From Pseudoneurospora amorphoporcata (lineage: Eukaryota; Ascomycota; Sordariomycetes; Sordariales; Sordariaceae), in assembly GCA_033297205.1 (NCBI GenBank), contig MU859116.1, positions 62,001 to 126,000 of the forward strand: a stretch of DNA of 64,000 bases, written 5' to 3'. Position 1 is the first letter of the stretch. Each line of letters begins with the position of its first letter. Positions 44,625 through 55,365 of the stretch are shown here, in pieces. The notes under the pieces are model-generated. The model worked only from the letters and a program-made list of their open reading frames with translations, made no database searches and had not been told where the DNA came from. The position numbers were made by a program, and so were the translations under genes.

Positions 44625-46286
44625 TCAGGTCGCTAAGGATTGCCCATGATTCATTGCAACAAATGCAGGACCCTCCTTGCTCGCCCTCCCACCTAATTTC
44701 TGCGTTTCACCCTCCTTGTTAGGCACCGGTAAAGACCTAGCAAAATGCACTTCCTGTTGCTGACAAGCCCATTCGAGCTGCCCAAGAGTCTTGAGAACCT
44801 CGACACCTTCTGTCACAAAGGTGCCCCAGTGCATGGCTATTGCCATCGGTGGGTGTGGGGTGGAGAATTTCTCTGAATCTGAGCTTCCACCTGTGCCTTC
44901 ACTGGCCGTGCCCTTGTCCGGGAGCTCTATCATGAGTTTAAAGACGCGGACTGCATCCCATGGTGGCATGTGTATACCTGCAGTGATACCCGCGCTGTGA
45001 CGTGGAAAAGGGCTGATCCAGTCTGGTAAGGGAACGAAGCTCCGGAGGTAGGAGTATGTTGACCCGACTGCGACTGGGAGCAGTAGTAGGTTTGGAGGAC
45101 CAAGCCTATCTCTGATTTCGGCAAAAGCAGGGCACGGAGGATGATCGGTATCATCACTCTCCTTGGTGTTCGGCTTTTGTGTGTTCTTTCCAGACGGTGG
45201 ACCAGGCGGCCAATCCGGGGAACCGTGAAACTGATACCCCGTGTCTCCAGCAAAGAAGATGCGGTACGTACCACCGTCGGGGTCTTGACAACAGAGATAC
45301 CAGCTCGACCAGAGGGTAGAATTTGCATCGTTGCCTCCCCTTCCACTGCTGTGTTGGGCCGGTGTGCACCATATTCGGAGACTCAAGATGGCGGAGCTCT
45401 CTTCTCCTTGATGTGAAGAAAGAGTAGCTGAATCCCACCAGTCCATCTCCGTCACTCGCTCCTCAGATATACCACAGTCGACGAACCAGGAACGGTTTCC
45501 CAGAGGTACCAAGAAGCGAACGGTTTCCTTGCTGCTCTCCCAGATGGCCATGATGGTATCATAGTCCAAATGGTCGAAGTGGTTGTGGCTTATAAAAACG
45601 GCGTCTACAGGAGGCAAGTCTTGGACGCGGCATGGGGGTGGATAGGCACGAATGGGTCCTGCTCGCTGACTGGGTGAGCATCGCATCGAGAATATGGGGT
45701 CGAAGAGACAGCGGATAGGTCGAGACCCTTTCGTGGCATCGAGGGGAGGTAATTGAACCAAGACGCCGGCATGGCCTAACCATGTTACTTTGGCGTGTGG
45801 TGATGTCGAGCGATCGAAGGAGAAATCGGGGCTCTCGATACGCAATAACTGTGCAGCCTTCGCGCCATCGGAATCAGGCCAGTTATTAACATCGCTGAAG
45901 CGTGGTCGTTTGCTCTTCTCAGGAAGCTTGTTTGTGTCAGGAGCATCGGGTAGATGTGAAGCGGCCAGGTCGACGCATGGATATTGATCTTCTCCCCAGC
46001 TGAGATGATCCCAGACTTGGGAGCGAGGGGGCGTATACCAGCTTGGCCAAGGGTTTCGGAAGCCGGCTACTGTCTTGGTTTCAGCATTGCTCGTGGGACG
46101 TGTCTTGCCAGGGGATGGATCCCATGATGGAAGATAACTCAAATAAGAGGACCATTCCGAGTTTGGCTTCAGGCGTGCTGGAAAGGCTCTCGTAGGGAGT
46201 ACATGGTGGGGTGGTGTAGCCGATTCTCGCTGTGTTTCGCGGTTGACGTGTAGTTGCAGAGGTTCCGATCGTGTTGACTTATCCAT
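44625..46286 (-). CDS. NAPE-PLD-like metallo-beta-lactamase-fold hydrolase
   Basis: A single-exon protein of 553 residues related to N-acyl-phosphatidylethanolamine phospholipase D and yeast FMP30. The beta-lactamase fold begins at KVTWLGHAGVLVQLP (about 166), followed by CLFDPIFSMRCSPSQRAGP, the zinc-binding HNHFDHLDYD (H at 234, 236, D238, H239), RFLVPLGN, EMDWWDS, PAQHSSGRG, FFAGDTGY (metal-bridging Asp) and late His in AMHWGTF. The order and wording match NAPE-PLD family members, which cleave N-acyl-PE to N-acylethanolamines. The N-terminal 150 residues are Pro/Ser-rich with no clear targeting signal. Predicted catalytic residues are all present. Confidence 0.88.
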   Translation of the reverse strand: MDKSTRSEPLQLHVNRETQRESATPPHHVLPTRAFPARLKPNSEWSSYLSYLPSWDPSPGKTRPTSNAETKTVAGFRNPWPSWYTPPRSQVWDHLSWGEDQYPCVDLAASHLPDAPDTNKLPEKSKRPRFSDVNNWPDSDGAKAAQLLRIESPDFSFDRSTSPHAKVTWLGHAGVLVQLPPLDATKGSRPIRCLFDPIFSMRCSPSQRAGPIRAYPPPCRVQDLPPVDAVFISHNHFDHLDYDTIMAIWESSKETVRFLVPLGNRSWFVDCGISEERVTEMDWWDSATLSSHQGEESSAILSLRIWCTPAQHSSGRGGNDANSTLWSSWYLCCQDPDGGTYRIFFAGDTGYQFHGSPDWPPGPPSGKNTQKPNTKESDDTDHPPCPAFAEIRDRLGPPNLLLLPVAVGSTYSYLRSFVPLPDWISPFPRHSAGITAGIHMPPWDAVRVFKLMIELPDKGTASEGTGGSSDSEKFSTPHPPMAIAMHWGTFVTEGVEVLKTLGQLEWACQQQEVHFARSLPVPNKEGETQKLGGRASKEGPAFVAMNHGQSLAT

Positions 46287-46691
46287 CGTGTGTTTATGTC
46301 GTCTCGGACGGGCGTATCGTTTGGTCTATAGGCAGTGTTGAATTGTAAGGAATATTTCATTGTTCAGTCGAGAGGGACGGGATAAGCTGTGGTGTGGTAC
46401 AGCGGTGGGTGACGTCACTAGCAGGTACTTGTATCTCAAGTTTCAAACGACTGTCCTGACTTCCAGCTAACAAACACTGTAATATTGGACTTTTTATTTG
46501 CATACTACACCCCCGATAACAGCTTATCACCCAGTAAACACACAATTGCGGTACCCGTTGGCGACATTTCATTTCTCCTTTGACATCCACATCCTGGAAC
46601 ATCAACAAAAACACAACATGCAGCACCCAAACTACTGCTTTGAACAACATCGTCCTTTTCCCTCCCGTCGGCCACAGTTCACAACCAGAAA
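46287..46691. other. Intergenic spacer
   Basis: Spacer of 405 bp that should carry the promoter of the hydrolase gene and the 3' end of the cupin gene, both read leftward. No further gene or repeat is seen. Confidence 0.5.
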
Positions 46692-47270
46692 TCAGTTTCC
46701 ACTAGGCGGCAAGCCCGAGTTGGTGCCCAAGTCTTCCTTGTACTCCTGACCACCAACAACCAGTGGCTGACAATCCTGCAAGACAAACATGATGCGCGCC
46801 CACTCCGTCTTGCTCTTGTTGACCCATTGGTGTTGAGTCGCCCGCTGAATCGCAACATCGCCCCGCTTCATTGGGTGCACCTCCCCGCTGTCGAGCACCA
46901 TGTCCACCTCGCCTTCCAGCACGATGCCGTAGTCGAGACTCTGCGTTCGATGCATTCCGCATGCGTAGCCAGGCGCAAAGTCAACGCACCGGAAAACGGT
47001 CCCGCGCGGGTTGACCAGCCCGAGGTTTCCCGACTCCAGCACCCGCATGTGCTCCGCCACGTCAGCGTCCTTGTTGAGGTTGACGGGGAATTCCGAGGTC
47101 GTGTAGGCGACGCTGAAGGCGAGTTCGCCTTCGGCATACGACTTCCATTCAAAGTCGTTCTGGCTGTGAACAATGGCCTTTCCCTCGGCATTATGGCCGG
47201 TGATGTAGCGGTGCAACTGGGGGAGGTCGGAGATCTTGCCGTTATCTTCGGTACGGTATGAGGACCCCAT
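46692..47270 (-). CDS. Small cupin-domain protein
   Basis: A 192-residue single-exon protein with one cupin_2 barrel in its second half: GMHRTQSLDYGIVLEGEV, MVLDSGEVHPMKRGDVAIQRAT, QHQWVN and ARIMFVL. The HRTxSLDYGxVLEGE first motif and the H in QHQWVN supply likely metal ligands. Fungal proteins of this kind often sit beside dioxygenase or secondary-metabolite genes, but here the neighbours are a hydrolase and unrelated spacers, so substrate and role are unknown. The ATG at 47270 (MGSSYRTEDN) was preferred over an upstream in-frame Leu-rich stretch that lacks homology and uses a non-ATG start. Confidence 0.8.
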   Translation of the reverse strand: MGSSYRTEDNGKISDLPQLHRYITGHNAEGKAIVHSQNDFEWKSYAEGELAFSVAYTTSEFPVNLNKDADVAEHMRVLESGNLGLVNPRGTVFRCVDFAPGYACGMHRTQSLDYGIVLEGEVDMVLDSGEVHPMKRGDVAIQRATQHQWVNKSKTEWARIMFVLQDCQPLVVGGQEYKEDLGTNSGLPPSGN

Positions 47271-48888
47271 TGTGCTGATGGGACGAGATGGGCTGAGGTG
47301 AGGAAGATGGAGGGCAAGCAGATGTCTGTTCTTTTGGCGGGAGAATATGGTGGGCTCTCTAATGAAAACAGGAACTCTGGTCAAGAACAACAAGAGGAGC
47401 AAGTTTGGAGAAGAGGAAGAGAAGGTCAGTCGGAATCCCCCATCTCAGTCCGTGGAGCGAGTCGGGATCCCTTTTGCCTGTTTCTGCATCCCTCTCCTTG
47501 CCGGTTTCTAACTTCCCTTGCAGGAGTCTTAGTAAGGCGCGCAACTGCAGCGATACGCTCTGTACACTGTATTGGACGAATCGCGGAACCACGACCGTCC
47601 ATCAATCACAACCACAGAGCCGTTTCTTCCTGGGGAAGCAAGCAGGTTCACTTACGTGCGCACCGTTCGCGCCGCACCCCTCCACGTCAAATAGGAGCCT
47701 TCGCGGGCCAACCCATGTCAAGCACGTTCCGGTTGAATGCACCGCTCACGTCGCACAACCGACCCGCGTGGACCGCCATTCCCAAGGGACGGGAAGCGAC
47801 AAAGTCTCACAAGTCCAGACACACCGCCCCTAATCTCGCGTGTGGCGGGCCTTGACAGCGCCGCCGCCGTGCTTGTGGACAGTGGCACTACGACCTTAAC
47901 TTAATATCACCATACGGCCGCGTCCGGGGGTTGCCAATCAGTACCGGTCTTTTACACCCGACAGAAGGCTGAAAGCTTGGAGAATCGTACCAGCTACTGC
48001 CCCTTGTATTCCGTTCCTTTGCAGCGATGTGTGTTCACTGACGTGGCAGAGTGACCAGATCCGGCCGGTTGACGAGATCCACGGCATCGGTGACGACCCA
48101 CTCACCTCACCTCCGGGCCGCGGTCTTGGCGATCCGGGTCCGGGTCCGCAATTGACGACTTCCGATCGGCGGCGTTCGGCCCCACCTAGCCAGGCTTCCC
48201 GAGTGACACAAACGTAACAGTCCAAACACAATTGGACTTGCCGCCTTCGCGTTTGCAACGTACAACGAAACATTAGCGGAATATTGGGAGGATTTCGCTG
48301 ATTGGATATTTGCAGGTAGGATGGAAGGATCCAGGAAAAGATTCCAGTTCTGCAGTTTGGAATAAAATACAGCAACTGTCTTTAGGGACAGCCCCAGCGC
48401 CTAGTGTAAATAGTGTCCCGCTTCCCATTCGGGCTAGGTAGCATGATATCATTGGTCCGATTTGCTAGCACAGGGTTAGGCTCCACCTGCCGACCTGAAC
48501 CTCCGGCCTAGCTCCGGGCCTCCGGTCTTGGGGACCCGACCCGACCGGCTGGCCGAGCTCAACCACTGTTACTACGTTTAGGAAATCTGCCTTGCCCTCG
48601 GGCATCACAGTCATGCTTTGGGTGGAATGACTAGCTGTCTTCTGGAAAATCATAATGATATTTTTCGCTTTGATGATTCCAGGCATGTTCGTGGTTTCGT
48701 ACGGGAGGTTGGCGAACAAGGGAAGTGCATTTTTGACCTTTGCTTTACATAAGGTATACATCAAATTTTTCTTCCATCTGTCTTCTTCTGACTCCCATAT
48801 GTTCCGCCTCCGATAAAATCTCCTCTGAAAAGTCCTCCGAAGGTGGCAGACTCGAATTGCCTCCGGCATCCTCATCTTACGGCACCCA
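47271..48888. other. Intergenic spacer
   Basis: A 1.6-kb spacer containing the cupin promoter at its left end. ORFs on both strands (for example 47298-47855) are rich in Arg/Ser/Pro and overlap antisense ORFs, so I do not call them. A GGGTCCGGGTCC doublet occurs near 48135. Confidence 0.5.
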
Positions 48889-49120
48889 TCACGACTTCTT
48901 CGGGGATGGGGATTCGGTAAGCTTGGTGACAAGCTTGATGAGCTGGGTTTAATGCTGGTTAGTACGTCTTCGCACCCCATATGGTTGTTATTGTGGTGGA
49001 AGAATGACTTACCAGTTCGCAATCAGCTTTGAGGGAAGCGAGTCCTTCGTTCTCGACAAGCTGTGTCGCCAATGATCTCTTCCCGTTGCTGGTAAAGGAG
49101 ATTACACCATAAGTTCCCAT
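48889..49120 (-). CDS. Micro-protein, 53 residues, one intron
   Basis: I do not recognise the product. Exons 49120-49013 and 48942-48889 encode 53 residues: MGTYGVISFTSNGKRSLATQ, then LVENEGLASLKADCEL, an exon junction, and LIKLVTKLTESPSPKKS. Support for a real gene is the well-formed 70-nt intron (GTAAGT donor, GTACTAACC branch site, CCCAG acceptor) that joins two short open frames in phase 0 and leads directly to a stop. The predicted protein is amphipathic with a basic C-terminal end and no signal peptide. It lies 230 bp downstream of another micro-ORF on the same strand. Confidence 0.5.
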
Positions 49121-49350
49121 CGTAATTGTCGTACTGGTCCTTACAAATATCAGGCTGTCTAGTGATAGTAGTATCGATCTAAGCAACACGGGTCGATTGC
49201 CCCAGTCAGTCGAGTGAACTTGCCACCAGCGCAGGAATTCTCGTCGAGACCATGGATGATGCCGAATAGTGTGTCTAACTGTAGACGCTGCACATTGGCC
49301 ATTTGATGGTAGGCACTCCACTCCACCGGAGCAGTAGTCGATATAAGCTG

Positions 49351-49506
49351 TTAGCCGACCACCTTGTTCAGTAGGTCGGCAGACACTGCAGGAGTGTTGA
49401 ACTGGCGCATAATCTTTTCTGCGTCATCAACGATCTTAGCATGAGTCTCGCCGGGACTAGCATGAGCGTTCTCGGCAAGGAATGTCTTGAACGTTCTGGA
49501 TGTCAT
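49351..49506 (-). CDS. Micro-protein, 51 residues
   Basis: I do not recognise the product. It is a single-exon ORF of 51 residues: MTSRTFKTFLAENAHASPGE, then THAKIVDDAEKIMRQFNTPA and VSADLLNKVVG. It has balanced composition, predicted helices and a strong CACCATCATG start context preceded by a C/T-rich leader, which is unlike the random ORFs of the surrounding spacers. No signal peptide or membrane segment. It is below usual gene-finding length limits. The gene just downstream on the same strand is another micro-protein; no sequence similarity between them is evident. Confidence 0.45.
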   Translation of the reverse strand: MTSRTFKTFLAENAHASPGETHAKIVDDAEKIMRQFNTPAVSADLLNKVVG

Positions 49507-50821
49507 GATGGTGAGCGACGGAAGAGGGTGTAGTCGGGTGGTTGAAGACGAGGCGAAGACGAGAACTGAGGATGTTTTGGAAACGTTGTCAGCTAAGTCT
49601 ACCTAATGCAGAAGGCGAGACTCTGGTTCATGTACCATGCCCAAGAGAATCATGGATTAGGTAGATGTAGGGCTCAATATCGTGTGTGAAGAAGTAAGGA
49701 AGAATGAAGAAGAGATACCTGTATGTGAGTTACGGGGCCTGAACAACAACACAGAAAATCAGAGCTTCGGCGTTTGGAGCTTCTTGCCGTTGGGTTATCC
49801 TGCGGTTGTCCTTCCTAGTCGGCACTGGAGTAAACCCTATGTTCAACATTGCAAACGACTACACTGGAGTGATTGGTTAGTTGACATTTCGGCCTCATGT
49901 CTGATGTACAATAGAATACTGGTTTGTTTGGTACTTTGGTTCTTCGGCCATGGGTTGAATAGGGGAGGGAGAAGTGGAGCTCCCTTTGGCCTCTTTCTGG
50001 TTTTCGTTTGAAGCAACGACAATGACAAGGGCCTAATACGCCACAAAAGCCTCTCTTCTGTCTTTCCCCGTCTATCACGGAAGCCTCTTATGCCTCTCTC
50101 CGTCTCTTTCAGGGCCCTTAAGACTGGATGATATAAGAAGGCACATTTAGCCCCCGTTAGCTCGAAGTCCAACTAGTTTTCCGCTTTTTCCGGCCTTTGT
50201 GGGTGGGGATGGGCGTCTTTTGTACCAAACTAACAAACATACAAGGGGTAGATTGTAGGCTTCAGACTTGCGCATCGCTCTTCTGACCAATCCCACTGAC
50301 TAATCGTTCTCATTTGTTGCTTCATCTTCATCATTCGAAAGGATGACGAAGATGCCGTGTCTAGCCGTCATCAAGTTGCGATCATCCTAACAATTCAAAA
50401 CTGTACAATCCCAGACTAGCCATGGTTTGCGTGTTAGTCTGGTCAAGAAGAAAGAAAGAGAGAAGAACCATTACAGAAGGGGAAGGAGAGGAGAAACCAG
50501 ACGGAGAAACGAAGAGGTAGATAGTCAAACTAAGTGGGGAAGGGGGAAAGAGTAAAGATAAAAGAAAAGAAAAGCCAAGGAGTAGGAATGAAGAGAGAAA
50601 ATCCACGAAAAAGCAAGAAGAAATTCAACATGGTGGGGGAAGAAGGTGAAGAGTGTCACACATCATTCATTAGTTAATTCAAAACCGCTATGCCCCAAAG
50701 AATCGTAGAAGACATGCCCCAAACGCCTTGACAACAGTCTACCCATATCTTACAATCCCCTCAAATGAATAAGAAAATAAATATCGATCAACGACTGCCT
50801 ACATCCATCACCTAACCAAGT
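49507..50821. other. Intergenic spacer
   Basis: A 1.3-kb spacer. The left end should be the leader of the micro-protein gene and the right part the 3' flank of the transporter gene. A long purine-rich tract (AAGAAGAAAGAAAGAG and similar) runs from about 50440 to 50640; ORFs there are biased by it and not supported. Confidence 0.5.
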
Positions 50822-52770
50822 CTAAACACGGGCATTAATCTTCTCCTCCCTCTCCACCTGCGGCTGCATCTCCCCGCTCCCCGCCCCATACCCATGTCCA
50901 AGACCATCCTCACCCTTCTTCTCCACAGCATGACTGGGCCGTCCACTGCTCCCAACATGAGTCCTGCTATCATTATCTGACAACCCTTTCTTACCATTTT
51001 GAGTGCCGTCGGCATGATGATGATGGAAATACTCATCATCGCGCTGCATTCTCGTGATGTAACCGGGGGGCATCCACTTCCTTGAGTTCCACGGCTTGAT
51101 GCCCGGCTCGCTGTACATGAGGTCGACGTTCTCGAGACTGAGGGAAACAGACTCGTAGAGGAAGAACCAAACCAAAAGGGCGCCGAGGAGGTTGGTGCCC
51201 GCAAAGACGTAGCCGTAAGAGTAGCCGATGCCGTCGTCGGCGAGGGGGGTGAGGAAGGAGATCATGACTTCGGGGTTGTTAGTTTTCATAAAATGTAGAA
51301 GAGGGGGGGGAAGGAATGACTTACAGTTTCCAAGCCAGTTGCCAGCCGTAGCAAGCGAAGCCTGCTTAGCACGAGTCCGCAGAGGGAAAGTCTCGCCGAT
51401 GACGACCCAGCAGATGGGACCCCAGGTGCAAGCGAAGGAAGCGATGAAAAGCGCGGCGGAAACAACCATGACAATACCTGAAGTCTTGTTGTCCTTCGGA
51501 TCGAGAGCGGTGCCCATGGAAGCGAACACGGCCAGCCAAACTGCCTGCCAAATAGCACCGATAAACAGCGGCCATCTGCGTCCAAAGCGCTCGACAACCC
51601 AGAGACCGAACACCGTACAGGCGACGTTAACAGCGCCGAGAATGAGCTGCGTCTGAATCGGATCATCAATACCGGCCGACGCGAAGATGGTAGCGCCGTA
51701 GTAAAAGAAGTAGTTGACGCCGGTCCACTGCTGCAAGAAGTGAATGCCGATGCCCAAAAATGTGCGGTAGACCTGCTTGGGAACGCCGTTCTTCTTGGGG
51801 ATGAAACACTCCTTCCACGTCCCGACCGCGGCAGCCCGCTCCTGTTCAAGAACCTCGCGCATCTCCGTCATATCATCCTCCACCAGCTTATGATGCGGGT
51901 TATTCTTCATGCCCCGCAATCTCGCCATCGACATGCGCGCTCCTTCCCAATTCTCCTTACCAGCCAGCCATCTCGGGCTTTCAGGGACCAACAAAACACC
52001 CAAACCAAGCGGAATCGAGAAAAAGATACCCAACCCGATGACGATGCGCCAGGAGGCGTCCTGCTCCTGGATCTCGCGGACGCCGTAGTTGACAATGTTG
52101 GCGATCAGGATACCCATGGTGATGAGCAGCTGGTAAGAAGCGACGACGGCGCCGCGGATTTCTCTCGGGGAGCATTCGGACTGGAACATGGGCACGCCGA
52201 CGGAGAGGTTACCCACCCCGAGACCGGCGACGAAGCGGCCCATCATGATGTGCACCCACGAGTTCATGGCGGTGATTTGGATGATGTTGCCAATGATAAA
52301 GATGGCGACGCCGAAGGTGAGAGATTTGCGGCGGCCCCACCAGTCGGCAGTGCTGTGATGGGGATGAAGTGTTTAGCATTGGTGTTATTGTTATGGTCAG
52401 GTGTCGGTGTTGAGGGAGTGGGGTGAAAACTTACTACGATGAAGTCAAAGCACCAATAAGTGTACCGATGCTCATGAGTGATACCACCAGTGACTGAATA
52501 ATGGACTTGAAATCCTTTATTCCATCGTCGCCCATGACCTGGCCAAACCTGTTCCTGAAATCGGTGAACAGAAGCATTCCCGAGATCTGGCCGGTGTCAT
52601 AACCGAATAGGAAGCCTCCTATCGCGGTGACGGCACCGAGAAGGATGGCTTCGACGCCAATGTCGGCGCCATTGATTTTGATTGACCTAGTGAGTAATCA
52701 ATGTCAGTAAATTCTCAGTAGAATCTCCGTTCCGGCTTGAGAATGGATCTTACTTCTTCCCCAGAACCAT
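50822..52770 (-). CDS. MFS monosaccharide (hexose) transporter, RCO-3/HXT-like
   Basis: Exons 52770-52754, 52686-52435, 52352-51325 and 51267-50822 give 580 residues, usual for fungal sugar porters, with phases consistent. The first exon encodes only MVLGKK. Sugar-porter signatures are in order: GGFLFGYDTGQISGML (TM1), DWWGRRKS after TM2, GRFVAGLGVGNLSVGVP, PESPRWL, QQWTGVNYFFYYG in TM7 (sugar-binding QQ), VERFGRRWPL, and NWLGNFMISFLTP across the last intron. Twelve membrane segments are expected. It belongs with fungal glucose/hexose carriers and sensors; I cannot separate carrier from sensor. The cytoplasmic tail is long, with HHHH and Ser/Gly/Glu-rich low complexity. It stands alone with a 1.3-kb upstream region. 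Confidence 0.92.
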
Positions 52771-54130
52771 GATGGGCTCTCCCAAAAAGGATTAATGGGG
52801 TAATACACTGCTTGGTAGTATACTAAGTGATAGATGTATCACCTCAGTCATAAACTAAGGCACAATGTTATCCAAGCAATCCACATATAAGAAAAAATTT
52901 AAAAGTTGAATGGAGCGAGACAGCCATATGGATCCATTTGCGGGTTCTAGATCGACTATATGAAGACCTCTCTTTCAAGTGGATCCGACTTCTGGAAAAT
53001 CTGCCATGCCATCGTGTCTTGTCTTTTCGCTTACTGCCTCTCTTTAGAAAAAGTTGCAGTTGTGAGGTTGATCAATTCTTATGATGTCACAGTCGGTCCT
53101 TTGTCGGAACAAAGCCTCAACTAGGGTTGGCGTTTCCTCATTGGGGATGGTCTTGCGTACTGTGTGGTATGCCGTCGGCCGGCCGGCCTGTCGTCCCCTC
53201 ATACTTTTTGGTTATTAGGTAAATACCTTGTCGTGCCGCTATGAGCGGCCCAAAAAGCTGTATCGTAAGGTATGCAATATGATTACCCCAGACTTTTCCT
53301 TTGATGGAGAAAAAGACCCCAGGAAAACTTGGCATCATTCCCATGCGGCGCGGCGTCCGGGGCGTCCAATCAAGGTTGCCAAGCCCATCGGCCGTGACGC
53401 AACATGGCGCTGTCTTTTGGTGTCCGCAAAATCCGGGGAACAGCAACAGCCTTCTTCCCATTTCTCGGCGTCTGTCATTGTCGGCTGCCGTGGCTGTCCA
53501 AGCAATCAATGCAGTTCGATATTTAGGGTTTGTACGGTAGGATCGGTGGGGGGAAGTAGAAAAGTCTCGTTGAAGAAATACAGATTGGGCGAGTGGTCAT
53601 GCGACCTCTTTCGGATCATCGCCGATGGTGATTTTTGGTTCGCGATGATGATGGGCGTCTGACGAGTCCCTGCATAAACTGTCAATTTGCAAAGGCAGAA
53701 AGACCCCAGGCTGTTCCCACTTGGGGTTGGATGGTGTTGCTAGCTGCCTTGGAAGTTTGGACAACCGCCGGGCAGTTTTTCATAATCCAGAACGACGATA
53801 AACTGCGTCGCATGGTAATGGAGTCGAATGAAAGCTGGGACGGAAGTGATTCCAATGATGGGGAGAATACTTGATTTGGTAGCCTGTTTGGTGAAAGAGG
53901 AAAAGGCTTGTCACGCCCACCTAAAAACGCGAAGATCCCTGGTGGGATGCACCTTCTGTGCGTTTATTACAAAGTGCAACTGGCAAAACAAAACGGAAAT
54001 GAAAATAGGGAAGTGATGCATCGCCGACGCTGTTGTTCAAGGTCAAACACACGGACCATAACCCCACCATGAAGTCGAGAATATAAAGCCGAAAACAGAG
54101 CGGTCCCTGTAACAAATGGCAGCTTACGCT
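52771..54130. promoter_or_regulatory. Long upstream region of the sugar transporter
   Basis: Spacer of 1.36 kb between the transporter start and tRNA-Lys. A long upstream region suits a nutrient-regulated transporter gene, but I recognise no specific operator. A GGCCGGCCGGCC patch is present near 53178. ORFs are unsupported. Confidence 0.45.
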
Positions 54131-54203
54131 GCCCGGCTAGCTCAATCGGTAGAGCGTGAGACTCTTAATCTCAAGGTTGTGGGTTCGACCCCCACGTCGG
54201 GCT
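54131..54203 (+). tRNA. tRNA-Lys (CUU)
   Basis: A complete 73-base cloverleaf without intron: acceptor stem GCCCGGC/GTCGGGC (one G-T pair), D arm GCTC/GAGC, anticodon stem TGAGA/TCTCA with loop CTCTTAA (anticodon CTT), T stem GTGGG/CCCAC with loop TTCGACC. No CCA is encoded. It decodes AAG lysine codons. T-runs suitable for RNA polymerase III termination lie about 30 bp downstream. Confidence 0.97.
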
Positions 54204-54762
54204 CAATTCCCGATGTTTCCCAACGTCCCTTCTTTTTGCGTTTTTTTGTTGTCATCTCGTTCAACCAATTCTTTCTTTCCTCAACGACTTCATTTTTATG
54301 ACTTTTTCTTGCGGACTTTATTATTTTTTCCTTTCCTTAAACACCAGAAAAAAATCCAGCGACGGGGAAAGATTGGTGAACTGTGTGCGAGTGACATTTG
54401 CAATCCCTCTTCATCATCACGGATCATCCATCACCACTACCCCTCCAGTAGATATTACTTTCATCCCTCGCTTGCTGCATTCTGCGGCCTCTTGTATACC
54501 CATTAGTTATTAAACATGAACATTCTGTCGTTTTTAGGCCTCCGTTCCGAACCTCGAAACTCTCCCATCTACTCACAGTCACCCCCAATCCCAGCCACTC
54601 AACCCCTCAACTCCCCATTCCCCCCTCTCCCAGCTTCTCCGTGTCCCTCAACCAAAGTCTCCCCACTAACACTAACAACACTGGCTCCATCCCCATTCAC
54701 CGTCCTTCCCGCCTCCTTCACCCCTTCGCCCGTTCCAGCCGTTACAACCTCCCCTTCTCCCA
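54204..54762. other. Spacer between tRNA-Lys and the membrane-protein gene
   Basis: Contains the pol III terminator and the 3' flank of the minus-strand membrane-protein gene. A plus-strand ORF starting at 54516 crosses into that gene but is Pro/Ser-rich because it is antisense to biased sequence; I do not call it. Confidence 0.5.
54233..54247 (+). terminator. RNA polymerase III terminator of tRNA-Lys
   Basis: A run of five Ts (54233-54237) and a run of seven Ts (54241-54247) follow the tRNA 3' end by about 30 bp. Runs of four or more Ts end pol III transcription. Confidence 0.7.
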
Positions 54763-55365
54763 TCAACCCTCCCGCCCCCTCAGTCCTAGCCCTTTCCGCC
54801 CTCCAAATAATGACTTGCTCCTCCCTCGCCCTCCTCTCCTCCGCCTGCTTCTTTTTCGTTCCGCCCTCGGCGCCCCCCTCCCGCCATGCCCACAACACCC
54901 TTGCTTGTTCTCCCAGCAATACCCGGCGACACAGCACAGCACCAAAGCAAACACGATGCCGATGGGGAGAGCGACCGTCAGCGCTAATTCCCTGTTGAAT
55001 CTCCGCTGGTAGTCCCGTAGTTTCCGGTCGTATTCTTCGTCGTCGAGGCGTTGTTGTTCTTCTCGGCATTGGACGTCGCAGGTTGGTTCGGCTGGTGTGA
55101 AAGAGATGGTGGGGGTGACGGTGAGACGGGTGTCGGTTGCTGGGAAGTATATGGAGGAGTAAATATCAGGAGAGAAGGATGGGTCGAACTCGAAGGAGGA
55201 GGACTCTGAGCGGACGAGATAGGTCCATCTTGAGGTTGCGGGCGGGTGGAGTGGTAAAGGAGGTGTGGATTGGTGTTCGGGGAAGGGAAGGGGGTAGGCT
55301 ACTGTTGTTGTAGGCAAAGCTGCCTGGGATGAGGAGAGGGAGAGGGCCATTGTGATGGCGATCAT
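54763..55365 (-). CDS. Single-pass membrane protein with basic cytoplasmic tail
   Basis: A 200-residue single-exon protein. The first 17 residues (MIAITMALSLSSSQAAL) look like a signal peptide. The outer region is Pro/Ser/Thr-rich with one Cys pair in PTCDVQC, followed by a charged helix (REEQQRLDDEEYDRKLRDYQ) just before a single membrane helix LTVALPIGIVFALVLCCVAGYCW (about 128-150). The tail has CC, several Gly and the cluster RKRSRRRRGGRGRSK. The layout (signal, Ser/Thr-rich ectodomain, one helix, short basic tail) resembles fungal cell-wall sensor or uncharacterised type I membrane proteins, but I see no known domain such as WSC. The N-terminus could begin at Met6 instead. Confidence 0.6.
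   Translation of the reverse strand: MIAITMALSLSSSQAALPTTTVAYPLPFPEHQSTPPLPLHPPATSRWTYLVRSESSSFEFDPSFSPDIYSSIYFPATDTRLTVTPTISFTPAEPTCDVQCREEQQRLDDEEYDRKLRDYQRRFNRELALTVALPIGIVFALVLCCVAGYCWENKQGCCGHGGRGAPRAERKRSRRRRGGRGRSKSLFGGRKGLGLRGREG

Noticed and set aside
47298..47855. Plus-strand ORFs over the cupin promoter
   Set aside because: Two overlapping frames with Arg/Ser/Pro bias and no domain.
53228..53662. Plus-strand ORF of 144 codons upstream of the transporter
   Set aside because: Random-looking composition, overlapping antisense ORF of similar length, no domain.
54516..54998. Plus-strand ORF of 160 codons with ATG
   Set aside because: It is Pro/Ser-rich and lies antisense to the biased Gly/Arg/Glu-coding end of the single-pass membrane-protein gene; no domain, so a compositional shadow.
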